Below, one piece after another: positions 1 to 7,939 of a DNA stretch of 11,787 nucleotides (its first letter is position 1; each line of letters starts with the position of its first letter). Source of the DNA: Flavobacteriales bacterium (lineage in GTDB: Bacteria > Bacteroidota > Bacteroidia > Flavobacteriales_D > Crocinitomicaceae); assembly GCA_947461185.1 (NCBI GenBank), contig CANHJY010000037.1:1-11787 (forward strand). The letters run 5' to 3'. Below the pieces are notes generated by a model. The model saw nothing but the letters and a program-made list of their open reading frames with translations, was not told the DNA's origin and made no database searches. Both the position numbers and the translations under genes were made by a program.

Positions 1-63
1 ATGCATTTGACCGAAAGCAGAGAAATTTAATGCTGTTAATGTCAATAAAAGTAATTTTTTCAT
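1..63 (-). CDS. Exported protein, N-terminal fragment (runs off left edge)
   Basis: Reading leftward from the ATG at 61-63 gives 21 open codons to the window edge, starting MKKLLLLTLTALNFSAFGQ. This is a textbook Sec signal peptide: two lysines, a leucine-rich core and a small-residue cleavage region (A-F-G followed by Q), a common ending in Bacteroidota secreted proteins. Cleavage is probably before Gln19. Nothing of the mature protein beyond Gln-Met-His is visible, so its function cannot be told. The gene is divergent from the WYL regulator, sharing about 146 bp of intergenic DNA. An SD-like GGAGAGG lies about 30 nt upstream, too far to decide the start. The call rests on signal-peptide quality alone, because the open stretch is short. 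Confidence 0.6.
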   Translation of the reverse strand, partial: MKKLLLLTLTALNFSAFGQMH

Positions 64-209
64 ATCGTTTAATTTTCGACAAAAATCACCTCTCCGAGTG
101 ACAAATCAAGTCATTGAATAAAAAAATGTAAAATTTTTCAGACAACTCAGGTCAATCGTTTGCTCAGGTGTGTGATTTGTTCTATTTTGACACCCAAAAT
201 TGATTTAGT
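64..209. promoter_or_regulatory. Divergent intergenic region with candidate promoter and operator for the WYL regulator
   Basis: Rightward, TTTG at 159-162 and TATTTTG at 183-189 are 20 bp apart. This resembles a Bacteroidota -33/-7 pair, with the -7 box one base shorter than the TAnnTTTG consensus. Transcription would start about 15 nt before the ATG at 210. A 7-bp direct repeat CTCAGGT occurs at 146-152 and 163-169, flanking the -33 box, and could be an operator half-site pair. A short inverted repeat TGAC-N7-GTCA lies at 99-113. For the leftward gene, TTGATTTG (complement of 102-109) is a weak -7 candidate. Promoter and operator roles are inferred from motif resemblance only. Confidence 0.35.
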
Positions 210-1034
210 ATGCTCAATCAACATAAGATTTTAAGGGTGCTGCAACTGATTTCTTACCTAGAACAAAGCCCTTCAAAAACCATTTCACATTTGGCAGAAT
301 TACTGGATTCAACGGAAAGAACGGTGTATCGGTATTTTGATTTGATAAGAGAATGTGGGTTTGATTTACAAAGAGATGAGTTCAATCGGTTTTTTATTGT
401 GGATGAACGATCCAATGGTGTTCGGTTTACGGATGAAGAAGCCAAGTTTTTGAAAGAACTTATATTAACCTACGGAAATGAGAATAAACTCAAAGATTCC
501 ATTTTGACCAAAGTTTATTTAGGTTCTGAAATTCCTATGGTTGCCAGTCATTTGGTTAATGCCAAAAATAGTAAGGTAATTGAACGACTTGCTTTATCAA
601 TGGGAAATAAAGAACAAGTTTATTTAAGAAAATACCAATCCATTAATTCTGGAACCATATCGGACCGACTAATTGAACCTTTTGGATTTACCGAAAACTA
701 CACCACCGTAATGGGATATGAGATTTCAACCAAGAAAAACAAGACCTTCCACATTGACCGAATTGCTTATGTGGACTTTGCTGGAAAACCATTTAAGAAT
801 AGTAAGAGGTTTGAAAAACAAATCCCAGATGTGTTCGGATTTAGTCATTCAGGTAAAACTTATCCCATTCAATTGGAACTTGATTTAAAACAAGTATTAC
901 TTCTCAAAGAACAATATCCCTTAACTGCCCCATTTATTCACTATAACAACCGAAAAAACAACTATGAACTCAAGGTTCAGGTGAATGATTTAAAACCGAT
1001 TGAACGGTTTATGAGGGGAATAGACGAAAATTGA
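210..1034 (+). CDS. HTH / WYL-domain transcriptional regulator
   Basis: This 274-residue protein has the YafY/PafC-like layout. A DeoR/HTH_11-type winged helix spans about residues 5-65 (recognition helix around STERTVYRYFDLI, 34-46), and a WYL domain about 135-190, followed by a C-terminal extension of the WCX type. The WYL domain keeps the family pattern of a basic beta strand (VYLRKYQS), an R-L-I-E-P-F-G turn (153-159) and the closing HIDRI (181-185). The Trp-Tyr-Leu triplet itself is replaced by TVMGY (166-170). WYL regulators sense nucleic acid or nucleotide ligands, and the BrxR and CapW members repress phage-defence operons. Its position 42 bp upstream of hsdM on the same strand suggests it controls the restriction locus; its target and sign are inference. 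The start at ATG 210 fits the upstream promoter candidate. Confidence 0.88.
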   Translation: MLNQHKILRVLQLISYLEQSPSKTISHLAELLDSTERTVYRYFDLIRECGFDLQRDEFNRFFIVDERSNGVRFTDEEAKFLKELILTYGNENKLKDSILTKVYLGSEIPMVASHLVNAKNSKVIERLALSMGNKEQVYLRKYQSINSGTISDRLIEPFGFTENYTTVMGYEISTKKNKTFHIDRIAYVDFAGKPFKNSKRFEKQIPDVFGFSHSGKTYPIQLELDLKQVLLLKEQYPLTAPFIHYNNRKNNYELKVQVNDLKPIERFMRGIDEN

Positions 1035-1057
1035 TACATTTCCTTTTTTTATCTTTA
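1030..1057 (+). promoter_or_regulatory. Candidate hsdM promoter
   Basis: TATCTTTA at 1050-1057 matches the Bacteroidota -7 box TAnnTTTG except at the last base. ATTG at 1030-1033 is a -33 candidate, but the 16-bp gap is shorter than usual. Transcription would begin near 1064, leaving a leader of about 13 nt before the hsdM ATG. If real, the methyltransferase operon can be expressed separately from the regulator. Confidence 0.35.
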
Positions 1058-1076
1058 CAAAAAATACATTCATTTA

Positions 1077-2804
1077 ATGAAAAACATCAAAGAATCAGCT
1101 AACTTCATTTGGTCAATTGCTGACCTACTTCGAGGAGATTACAAACAAAGTGATTACGGTAAAGTTATCCTTCCATTGACCGTTCTGAGAAGGCTAGACT
1201 GTGTGCTGGAAAACACTAAAGCCGAAGTGCTGAAAAAATACGACCAGATGAAATCTACCAATATTCAGAATCTCGACCCGATTTTGAACAAGGTGGCTGG
1301 TTACAACTTTCATAACCGTAGTCCATTCGACTTCAACAAACTGATTGCTGACCCGAATAACATTGCTTCGAATCTGCGCAACTACATTAACGGTTTCTCA
1401 GAGGATGCCAGAGAGGTCATTGAACAATTCGAGTTCGAGAACCAAATCAACAAGATGGACGATGCCAACTTGCTGTTTATGGTGGTGAAACGTTTCCAAG
1501 AAATTGACTTGCACCCAGACCGTATATCGAGCATGGAAATGGGTTATATGTTTGAGGAACTGATTCGAAAATTTGCTGAGATATCCAACGAAACCGCTGG
1601 GGAGCATTTTACACCAAGAGAGGTAATCAAGTTGATGGTGAATATTCTATTCTTGAATGACCGAGAAATTTTGACCAAAAAAGGTATCACCAAAACTATA
1701 TTTGATTGTTGCGCTGGAACAGGCGGTATGCTTTCTGTAGCTGAAGAATACTTACATGAATTAAATTCAGATGCTCGATTGGAGGTATTTGGTCAAGAAT
1801 TGAACCCAGAATCTTATGCCATTTGTAAATCGGATTTGATGATTAAGGGTCAAAACGCATCCAACATCAAAAAAGGGAACAGTATCTCAGAAGACCAGCT
1901 GTCTAACGAAAAATTTGATTATTTGATTACCAATCCACCGTTCGGGGTGAAATGGGAAAAGTTCGCTAAAAAGGTGAAGGAGGAACATGAACAATTGGGA
2001 CACGGTGGACGATTTGGAGCTGGATTGCCATCCGTAAGTGATGGTTCGTTCCTGTTCTTGATGCATCTAATGAGCAAAATGAAACCAGCTGACCAAGGTG
2101 GTTCAAGACTTGCAATCGTGTTCAACGGGTCACCACTTTTTTCGGGTTCTCCGAGCAAAACTAAGAACGAGAGCAGTATTCGCCAGTGGATAATTGAAAA
2201 CGACTTTCTAGAGGCTGTAATTGCATTGCCAAACCAGTTGTTTTACAACACAGGGATTTCAACGTTTATCTGGGTTATATCGAATCACAAACCAGCCAAC
2301 CGAAGAGGTAAAGTACAATTGATTAACGGTGTTGATTTCTTCAAAAAAATGAGCAAGTCTTTGGGTGACAAGCGCAATGAATTGTCAGATGACCACATAG
2401 CTGAAATCACCAAAATATATGGAGAATTCAAGGAAGGCGAACACTCAAAGATATTTGATAACAAAGCTTTTGGATATGCCAAAGTAACGGTGGAACGACC
2501 AGAACGCAATGCCAAAGGTCAAGTGGTGACCGACAAAAAAGGCAACCCAAAACCCGATTCATCATTACGTGATACCGAAAACATTCCGTTGCTCATGGAT
2601 GTCGAGGAATACATGGAAAAAGAAGTATTGCCACACGTACCTGATGCGTGGATTGACCACAGCAAAACCAACGTGGGTTACGAAATCAATTTCACCAAGT
2701 ATTTCTATCAGTACAAGCCATTACGCTCATTAGAGGAAATCCGTGCTGATATCATGGCATTGGAGCAAGAAACGGACGGTTTACTTAAAAACGTTATCGG
2801 ATAA
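1077..2804 (+). CDS. hsdM: Type I restriction-modification system methyltransferase subunit HsdM
   Basis: This is the 575-residue N6-adenine DNA methyltransferase subunit of a type I system, acting as M2S1 with HsdS and using S-adenosylmethionine. An N-terminal helical HsdM_N domain covers about residues 5-150, followed by the N6_Mtase fold with the HFTPREV signature (177-183). The AdoMet-binding motif I is FDCCAGTGGML (209-219), and the catalytic motif IV is NPPF (286-289). The C-terminal part keeps the usual LRDTENIPL and VGYEINFT blocks (498-506, 533-540), so it appears full length and intact. It starts the operon and ends 48 bp before hsdS. Its base composition is visibly richer in GC than the hsdS recognition domains and the downstream accessory genes. 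I see no damage to any motif. Confidence 0.97.
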   Translation: MKNIKESANFIWSIADLLRGDYKQSDYGKVILPLTVLRRLDCVLENTKAEVLKKYDQMKSTNIQNLDPILNKVAGYNFHNRSPFDFNKLIADPNNIASNLRNYINGFSEDAREVIEQFEFENQINKMDDANLLFMVVKRFQEIDLHPDRISSMEMGYMFEELIRKFAEISNETAGEHFTPREVIKLMVNILFLNDREILTKKGITKTIFDCCAGTGGMLSVAEEYLHELNSDARLEVFGQELNPESYAICKSDLMIKGQNASNIKKGNSISEDQLSNEKFDYLITNPPFGVKWEKFAKKVKEEHEQLGHGGRFGAGLPSVSDGSFLFLMHLMSKMKPADQGGSRLAIVFNGSPLFSGSPSKTKNESSIRQWIIENDFLEAVIALPNQLFYNTGISTFIWVISNHKPANRRGKVQLINGVDFFKKMSKSLGDKRNELSDDHIAEITKIYGEFKEGEHSKIFDNKAFGYAKVTVERPERNAKGQVVTDKKGNPKPDSSLRDTENIPLLMDVEEYMEKEVLPHVPDAWIDHSKTNVGYEINFTKYFYQYKPLRSLEEIRADIMALEQETDGLLKNVIG

Positions 2805-2807
2805 ATT

Positions 2808-2849
2808 ATGAATTACGAAGTAATCACGAACACAAATAAAAATAATTAG
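2808..2849 (+). other. 13-codon ORF between hsdM and hsdS
   Basis: An ATG 3 nt after the hsdM stop opens a frame MNYEVITNTNKNN and ends in TAG 3 nt before the hsdS GTG. It fills the gap almost exactly, so it could couple translation between hsdM and hsdS. It could equally be chance in a 48-bp spacer. There is no recognisable product. Confidence 0.2.
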
Positions 2850-2852
2850 ACC

Positions 2853-4151
2853 GTGAGTAATAAGTACGATAGCTACAAGGATTCGGGTATTGAATGGATT
2901 GGAGAAATTCCGAGTCATTGGATGGTGAAGAAGTTGAAATATTTATTTAATAATCTAAACTCGATTCGTGTGCCTTTAAGTTCAGAAGAAAGAGGCGAAA
3001 TGGAAGTACGAGTTTATGATTACTATGGTGCTTCTGGAGTGATTGACTATGTTGAGAACTATCTTTTTGAAGATGATAATATACTTATCGGTGAAGATGG
3101 TGCTAATCTCATAACGAGAAGTAAAAGATTAGCATTTATTGCCTCTGGGAAATATTGGGTAAATAATCACGCTCATATAATAAATCCTAAAAATGGAAAT
3201 ATAAAATACTTCTGTGAATTACTTGAACGGATTGATTACTCAATTTGGATAAGTGGCTCTGCACAGCCAAAATTAACACAAGAGGCTCTAATGAATATAA
3301 ATTTGATAGAACCTCCTGTTCAAGAACAAAACACCATCGCCAAATTCCTCGACCAAAAAATGAGTCAAATTGATGACTTGATTACCAAAAAGGAGCGATT
3401 GATTCAGTTGCTAGAAGAAGAGCGCACCGCCATTATTAACCAAGCCGTGACCAAAGGTCTTGACCCAACTGTTCCCATGAAGGATTCGGGTATTGAGTGG
3501 CTGGGTGAGATTCCAGCGCATTGGGAGGTTAAGAGTTTTAGATTTTGTATTGACATTTTAACTGATTACACCGCAAATGGTTCATTTGCTTCACTAGCAG
3601 AAAATGTTACTTATTATGATAGTGGATACTCAAGGCTTGTCAGATTGACAGATTTGAGAGTTGATTTATCGAATGAAGGATTATATGTAGATGAACATGC
3701 TCATAATTTTCTAAAAAAATCAGAATTATTTGGAGGTGAAATATTAATTGCAAATGTAGGAGCTTATGCTGGATTAGTTATGCAAATGCCAATTATGGAA
3801 GGTAAATTCACTCTAGGACCTAATATGTTTTTAGTGAGACTAAATCAAAACACAGAATTTTTCTTATATCAATTAAATGCTCCTTTTTGTGCCGAACAAT
3901 TAAAAATGATGTCTGTATCATCAGCTCAACCAAAATTGAATAAGGAAAATATTAGGCAATTAAAAGTTGTTACTCCACCAATTGAAGAGCAAAATTTGAT
4001 TGCAAATCATATTCTTAAAGAAAAAAGTAGGATAGAAACAATAACGGCAAAAACCCAACAAGAAATAGAATTGCTAAAAGAATTCAAAACAGCATTAATC
4101 AGTGAGGTAGTTACTGGTAAGGTGGATGTTAGGAATGAAATATTGAACTGA
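2853..4151 (+). CDS. hsdS: Type I restriction-modification system specificity subunit HsdS
   Basis: This is the 432-residue DNA-recognition subunit. It has the pseudo-twofold plan: N-terminal region with target recognition domain 1 (about 20-155), central conserved helix (about 157-207), domain 2 (about 222-375) and distal conserved helix (about 376-425). Each half starts with KDSGIEW-(I/L)-GEIP-x-HW (9-23 and 210-224) and ends its recognition domain with SAQPKL, then PP-(V/I)-(Q/E)-EQN and a coiled-coil helix. Domain 1 is of the YYGASGVIDYV...GEDGANL...WVNNHAHI type; domain 2 carries RLVRLTDLRVDLSN and GEILIANVGAYAGLVMQ. They are dissimilar, so a bipartite asymmetric target is expected; the bases cannot be read from sequence. 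GTG is taken as start because SNKYDSYKDSGIEW is the usual opening. The stop is 1 nt before the next gene. Confidence 0.95.
   Translation: MSNKYDSYKDSGIEWIGEIPSHWMVKKLKYLFNNLNSIRVPLSSEERGEMEVRVYDYYGASGVIDYVENYLFEDDNILIGEDGANLITRSKRLAFIASGKYWVNNHAHIINPKNGNIKYFCELLERIDYSIWISGSAQPKLTQEALMNINLIEPPVQEQNTIAKFLDQKMSQIDDLITKKERLIQLLEEERTAIINQAVTKGLDPTVPMKDSGIEWLGEIPAHWEVKSFRFCIDILTDYTANGSFASLAENVTYYDSGYSRLVRLTDLRVDLSNEGLYVDEHAHNFLKKSELFGGEILIANVGAYAGLVMQMPIMEGKFTLGPNMFLVRLNQNTEFFLYQLNAPFCAEQLKMMSVSSAQPKLNKENIRQLKVVTPPIEEQNLIANHILKEKSRIETITAKTQQEIELLKEFKTALISEVVTGKVDVRNEILN
2877..2921 (+). repeat. hsdS half-repeat, copy 1
   Basis: This 45-bp block encodes KDSGIEWIGEIPSHW at the head of recognition domain 1. 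It matches 3480-3524 at 36 of 45 positions, with the first 17 bases identical. Such repeats are the usual crossover points for recognition-domain exchange between hsdS genes. Confidence 0.8.
3480..3524 (+). repeat. hsdS half-repeat, copy 2
   Basis: This is the second copy of the 45-bp block, encoding KDSGIEWLGEIPAHW at the head of recognition domain 2. The surrounding central region (3301-3540) is clearly richer in GC than the two recognition domains on either side. Confidence 0.8.
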
Positions 4152-4152
4152 G

Positions 4153-5976
4153 ATGAAAAAGATATTAGGAGCACCAAAAAGTATAAGGGAGTTATTCACT
4201 GGAGTGAAATACAGTATCCATTACTATCAGAGGGAATATCAATGGCAACGCAAACAAATAGAGGAGCTTATTGAGGATTTGACTGGTGAGTTTTTAGAAT
4301 ATTATTTCGAAATACACGAACGAAATGAAGTAGAAAAATACGGTCACTATTTCATGGGGTCTGTGGTTCTTACCGAAGATGAAAATGCCATTATTGATGG
4401 TCAGCAACGATTGACATCACTCAGTTTGTTGCTTCTCTTCATTACAAAGCATCTTCAAGATACAAACGACAAAGCAGAGGTTCTTAATCTTATTTATTCC
4501 CAGAAGTATGGAAAAACTACTTTCAATATCAATGTTGAAGAACGAACAAAGTGTTTAGAAGCAATTATCAATGATGAGCAATTTGAACCAGAAGGACATC
4601 CAGAAAGTGTTCAAAATATATGGCATCGCTACAACGATATCATTGAATTGATGATGGATGCTGTTCCAGAGGAGGCATTACCTTATTTCAAAGATTGGTT
4701 AATTGATAATGTTCAATTCATAAAAATTGTTGCACAAACGGAACAAGATGCCCATAAGATATTTGTTTCAATGAATGACCGAGGGTTAAGCCTTACAGCA
4801 ACCGAAATGTTGAAAGGATATTTGCTCTCAGAAATTGTTGACAATGATGAAAGACTCAAAGCAAATGAATTGTGGAAAGCCAAAATGCTGGACTTAAAAG
4901 CACTTGGTAAAGAGCAAGAGAGTGACTGTATTAAAACTTGGCTGAGGTCTCAATATGGTGATACAATTAGGGAACGCAAACGAAATGCAACCCCTGGGGA
5001 TTTTGATATTATAGGAACTGCATTTCACAAATGGTTACGTGAAAACAGCAATCAAATTGGATTAAAAAAATCGGTTGATTACAATGATTTTGTCCAGAAA
5101 GAATTTATTCTATTCTCTAATACATACATAAGAATTACTCAGTATTCAGAAAAATTGACCGAGGGATTTGAGTACATTTTCTACAACGCTGATAGAAATT
5201 TCACTTTACAGCCACTGTTGCTAATGGCAAGTTTGGATAAAAATGATTCGAAGGAAATCATTGATTCCAAGTTGAAAATTGTATCATGTTTCTTAGACCA
5301 ATTCATATCAATTCGAATTTTCAATTACAAAACCCTTGACTATTCTGCGATGACATACGCCATGTTTATGTTGGCAAAGAAAATCAGGAGAAAGTCACCA
5401 ACAGAATTAGTTAATGTATTGGTTGATGAAATTCGAACTATGGAGTTTACATTGGATGCAATTGAACGATTTGATTTGAATGGTTGGACAAAAAGGTATA
5501 TGCTCCATCAACTTGCAAGAATTACTCATTTTGTGGAAGAGCAAAGCGGAAGAGATACCAAATTTGATGTGTATGTAAATCGTTCAATCAAGAACCCTTA
5601 TGACATAGAGCACATAATGGTTGACCATTTTGAAAGATACACTGACCAATTTGATTCTGAGGAAGAATTCCAGCGTACAAGAAATATGTTCGGTAATCTG
5701 GTGATATTACCACAGGATATTAATAGGAGTCTTAATGATTCAGAATATTCGAAGAAACTACCCAAATACTTTGGTCAAAATTTGTTGGCTTCATCACTAA
5801 ACGAAAATTGCTATCAAAACAATCCAAATTTTTTACGATTTACGGCGTCAAATAATTTGAACTTTCATTTTCAAACAGATTTCACCAAAGAAACCATTAA
5901 GGAAAGACAGAATCTATATTTGGAATTAGCAAAATTGATTTGGAATACGGATAACTTCCAAAAATACCTGATTTAA
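4153..5976 (+). CDS. DUF262 and DUF1524 (GmrSD-like) putative nuclease
   Basis: This 607-residue protein joins the two domains of the GmrS/GmrD family. The N-terminal DUF262 (ParB/Srx-like NTPase fold) has YQREYQW (25-31), GSVVL (69-73) and the signature DGQQRLT (82-88), with a later FVSMNDRGLSLTATEMLKGYLL block (204-225). The C-terminal DUF1524 is a His-Me finger (HNH-like) nuclease domain: DIEHI (484-488, His487 the likely catalytic residue) followed by NMFGNLVILPQDINRSLNDSEYSKK (511-535), including Asn515, Asn524 and Asn528. All family motifs appear intact. GmrSD and BrxU are type IV enzymes that cut modified phage DNA; the substrate here is unknown. Placement between hsdS and hsdR with 1-nt gaps on both sides makes it a translationally coupled part of the operon, as embedded DUF262 genes are in some other type I loci. 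Confidence 0.88.
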   Translation: MKKILGAPKSIRELFTGVKYSIHYYQREYQWQRKQIEELIEDLTGEFLEYYFEIHERNEVEKYGHYFMGSVVLTEDENAIIDGQQRLTSLSLLLLFITKHLQDTNDKAEVLNLIYSQKYGKTTFNINVEERTKCLEAIINDEQFEPEGHPESVQNIWHRYNDIIELMMDAVPEEALPYFKDWLIDNVQFIKIVAQTEQDAHKIFVSMNDRGLSLTATEMLKGYLLSEIVDNDERLKANELWKAKMLDLKALGKEQESDCIKTWLRSQYGDTIRERKRNATPGDFDIIGTAFHKWLRENSNQIGLKKSVDYNDFVQKEFILFSNTYIRITQYSEKLTEGFEYIFYNADRNFTLQPLLLMASLDKNDSKEIIDSKLKIVSCFLDQFISIRIFNYKTLDYSAMTYAMFMLAKKIRRKSPTELVNVLVDEIRTMEFTLDAIERFDLNGWTKRYMLHQLARITHFVEEQSGRDTKFDVYVNRSIKNPYDIEHIMVDHFERYTDQFDSEEEFQRTRNMFGNLVILPQDINRSLNDSEYSKKLPKYFGQNLLASSLNENCYQNNPNFLRFTASNNLNFHFQTDFTKETIKERQNLYLELAKLIWNTDNFQKYLI

Positions 5977-5977
5977 A

Positions 5978-7939
5978 ATGGCAAAAGGAATACATACTGA
6001 ACTAACCTTCGAAGAAGCAATCGAATCCAACTTATTGGAACACGGTGGCTATGTAAAAGGAAGCTCAACCGACTTTGATGAGAAACTTGGGTTGTTTCCG
6101 AGTTACATTATCAACTTTTTGAAGGAATCCCAATCGAAAGCATGGGATAAATTAGCCAATATCCACAAAGATGAGGTGGAGCAAAAGGTAATTCAACGCT
6201 TGGTAAAAGAGATTGATTTGCGTGGAGCATTGGATGTGCTTCGCAAAGGATTCACGGACTATGGTGTGAAGTTTCAGATGGCATATTTCAAACCAGAAAG
6301 CTCCCTAAATCCAGAAGCAGACGAATTGTATCAAACAAATCACTTATCGGTGACCAGACAGCTCTATTACGAACGTGTTGGCAAAAACTCATTGGACATG
6401 GTGCTTTCTTTGAATGGTCTGCCTATTGCCACCATTGAGCTAAAAAATCAGTTTTCGGGACAGTCGGTAGAGAACGCCAAAAAGCAATATGTGTATGACC
6501 GAGAACCAAATGAACCGATATTCCAATTCAAAAAAAGAGCCTTGGTTCACTTTGCTGTGGATACCGATGAAGCCTATATGACTACCAAACTAGATGGTAA
6601 GAACACACGCTATTTGCCGTTCAATTTAGGATACAACAACGGTGCTGGAAACCCACCTAATCCCAACGGATACCGCACAGCGTATTTGTGGGAACAGGTT
6701 TGGACAAAAGATAGTTTCATGGACATTATCGGTAAGTTCCTTCACCTAAGCGTGGAAGAATTTGAGCTGAATGGTGTCAAAAAGAAAAAGGAAACTATCA
6801 TTTTCCCTCGTTTCCACCAGATGCAAGTGGTTAGAACCGTAACAGCTGATGCTCGTGTTCAAGGCGCTGGGAAGAACTACTTGATTCAACACAGTGCTGG
6901 TTCGGGAAAATCCAATTCAATAGCTTGGTTATCTTACCGACTTTCGAGCTTGCACGATGACCAGAACAACCGAGTTTTTGATTCAGTGATTGTGATTACC
7001 GACCGAAAGGTATTGGATTCGCAGTTACAAAATACCATATACCAATTCGAGCACAAAGATGGTGTAGTTCAAAAAATCGACAAGGATTCAACCCAGTTGG
7101 CAAATGCCATCACCGCTGGTTCGCATATCATTATTACCACACTCCAAAAGTTTCCATTCATTTTAGACAAAATCGGAGAAATCCCAGCTAGAAAATATGC
7201 CGTAATCATTGATGAGGCGCACAGTTCCCAAGGTGGTGAAGCAACTAAAAAAATGAAAGAAGTCTTGTCTGCAAAATCACTAGAGGAAGCTGAAAAGGAT
7301 GAAGCATACACAGGACTAGAGGAAGATGCAGAGGATGAAATCAGAAAATCCATGCTAGCCAGAGGTAAACAGAACAACCTTAGCTTCTTTGCATTCACTG
7401 CAACACCCAAACCAAAAACAGTTGAAGTGTTTGGAACGATGGGGAAAAATGGTAAGCCAGAGCCGTTTCACTTGTATTCGATGAAACAAGCCATTGAAGA
7501 AGGATTCATTCTCGATGTTCTAAAGAACTATACAACCTATAAAACATACTTCAAATTGTCCAAAGAAATTGAGGACGACCCGAAGGTGAATAAGAAAAAA
7601 GCCTCCAGAGCGATTGGACGATTCATGTCGTTGCATCCACACAATTTGGCACAGAAAACCGAAGTGATGGTGGAGCATTTCCGACAAGTGGTTTCGAAGA
7701 AAATTGGTGGAAAAGCCAAAGCAATGGTCGTAACCAGTTCACGACTTCATGCAGTTCGATACAAAGAGGAATTCGATAATTACATCAAAGAAAAAGGGTA
7801 CAATGATGTGAAGACCATTGTCGCTTTTTCGGGCAAAGTAATTTATGGTAACGCTCCAGAAGGTGTGACCGAGGTGGAACTGAATGGATTTGCTGAAAAG
7901 GAATTGCCAAGAAAGTTTGCATCGGATGAGTACCAATAG
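5978..7939 (+). CDS. hsdR: HsdR N-terminal part: nuclease and first helicase lobe
   Basis: This 653-residue piece starts 1 nt after the DUF262 gene stop. It carries the PD-(D/E)xK nuclease domain: Asp140 in SLDMVLSLNG and Glu154-x-Lys156 in ATIELKNQ, followed by Gln170. The first RecA-like lobe has Walker A HSAGSGKS (305-312), the DEAH box (412-415) in YAVIIDEAHSSQGG, and motif III FAFTATP (471-477). The second lobe begins with AMVVTSSRLHAVRYKEEF (582-599, motif IV) but ends at EYQ653. It therefore lacks motifs V and VI and all of the C-terminal helical domain that docks on the methyltransferase. Alone it may bind ATP but should not translocate DNA; residual nuclease activity is conceivable but unproven. 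Confidence 0.9.
   Translation: MAKGIHTELTFEEAIESNLLEHGGYVKGSSTDFDEKLGLFPSYIINFLKESQSKAWDKLANIHKDEVEQKVIQRLVKEIDLRGALDVLRKGFTDYGVKFQMAYFKPESSLNPEADELYQTNHLSVTRQLYYERVGKNSLDMVLSLNGLPIATIELKNQFSGQSVENAKKQYVYDREPNEPIFQFKKRALVHFAVDTDEAYMTTKLDGKNTRYLPFNLGYNNGAGNPPNPNGYRTAYLWEQVWTKDSFMDIIGKFLHLSVEEFELNGVKKKKETIIFPRFHQMQVVRTVTADARVQGAGKNYLIQHSAGSGKSNSIAWLSYRLSSLHDDQNNRVFDSVIVITDRKVLDSQLQNTIYQFEHKDGVVQKIDKDSTQLANAITAGSHIIITTLQKFPFILDKIGEIPARKYAVIIDEAHSSQGGEATKKMKEVLSAKSLEEAEKDEAYTGLEEDAEDEIRKSMLARGKQNNLSFFAFTATPKPKTVEVFGTMGKNGKPEPFHLYSMKQAIEEGFILDVLKNYTTYKTYFKLSKEIEDDPKVNKKKASRAIGRFMSLHPHNLAQKTEVMVEHFRQVVSKKIGGKAKAMVVTSSRLHAVRYKEEFDNYIKEKGYNDVKTIVAFSGKVIYGNAPEGVTEVELNGFAEKELPRKFASDEYQ
7937..7939 (+). 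other. hsdR: In-frame amber codon in hsdR
   Basis: The context is GAG TAC CAA TAG TTG TTG GTA GCA GAC AAG TAC. In related HsdR proteins the strand here reads as a hydrophobic residue before L-(L/I)-V-A-x-K-Y-Q-T-G-F-D-Q-P. A single base change from TTG (Leu) would give TAG; TAT/TAC (Tyr) would also be one change away. No frameshift is needed to restore the gene. Confidence 0.85.

Noticed and set aside
2877..3524. Phase-variable inverted hsdS system
   Set aside because: The half-repeats are in direct orientation. No second or silent hsdS and no site-specific recombinase gene is present in the window.
7069..7410. 113-codon minus-strand frame inside hsdR
   Set aside because: It is the antisense shadow of the DEAH-box region of hsdR; its serine-rich translation is typical of reversed Glu/Asp-rich coding.
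7937..7939. TAG read as pyrrolysine
   Set aside because: HsdR has no known pyrrolysine site, the position calls for an ordinary hydrophobic residue, and no pyl genes are in the window. A nonsense mutation or sequencing error is simpler.
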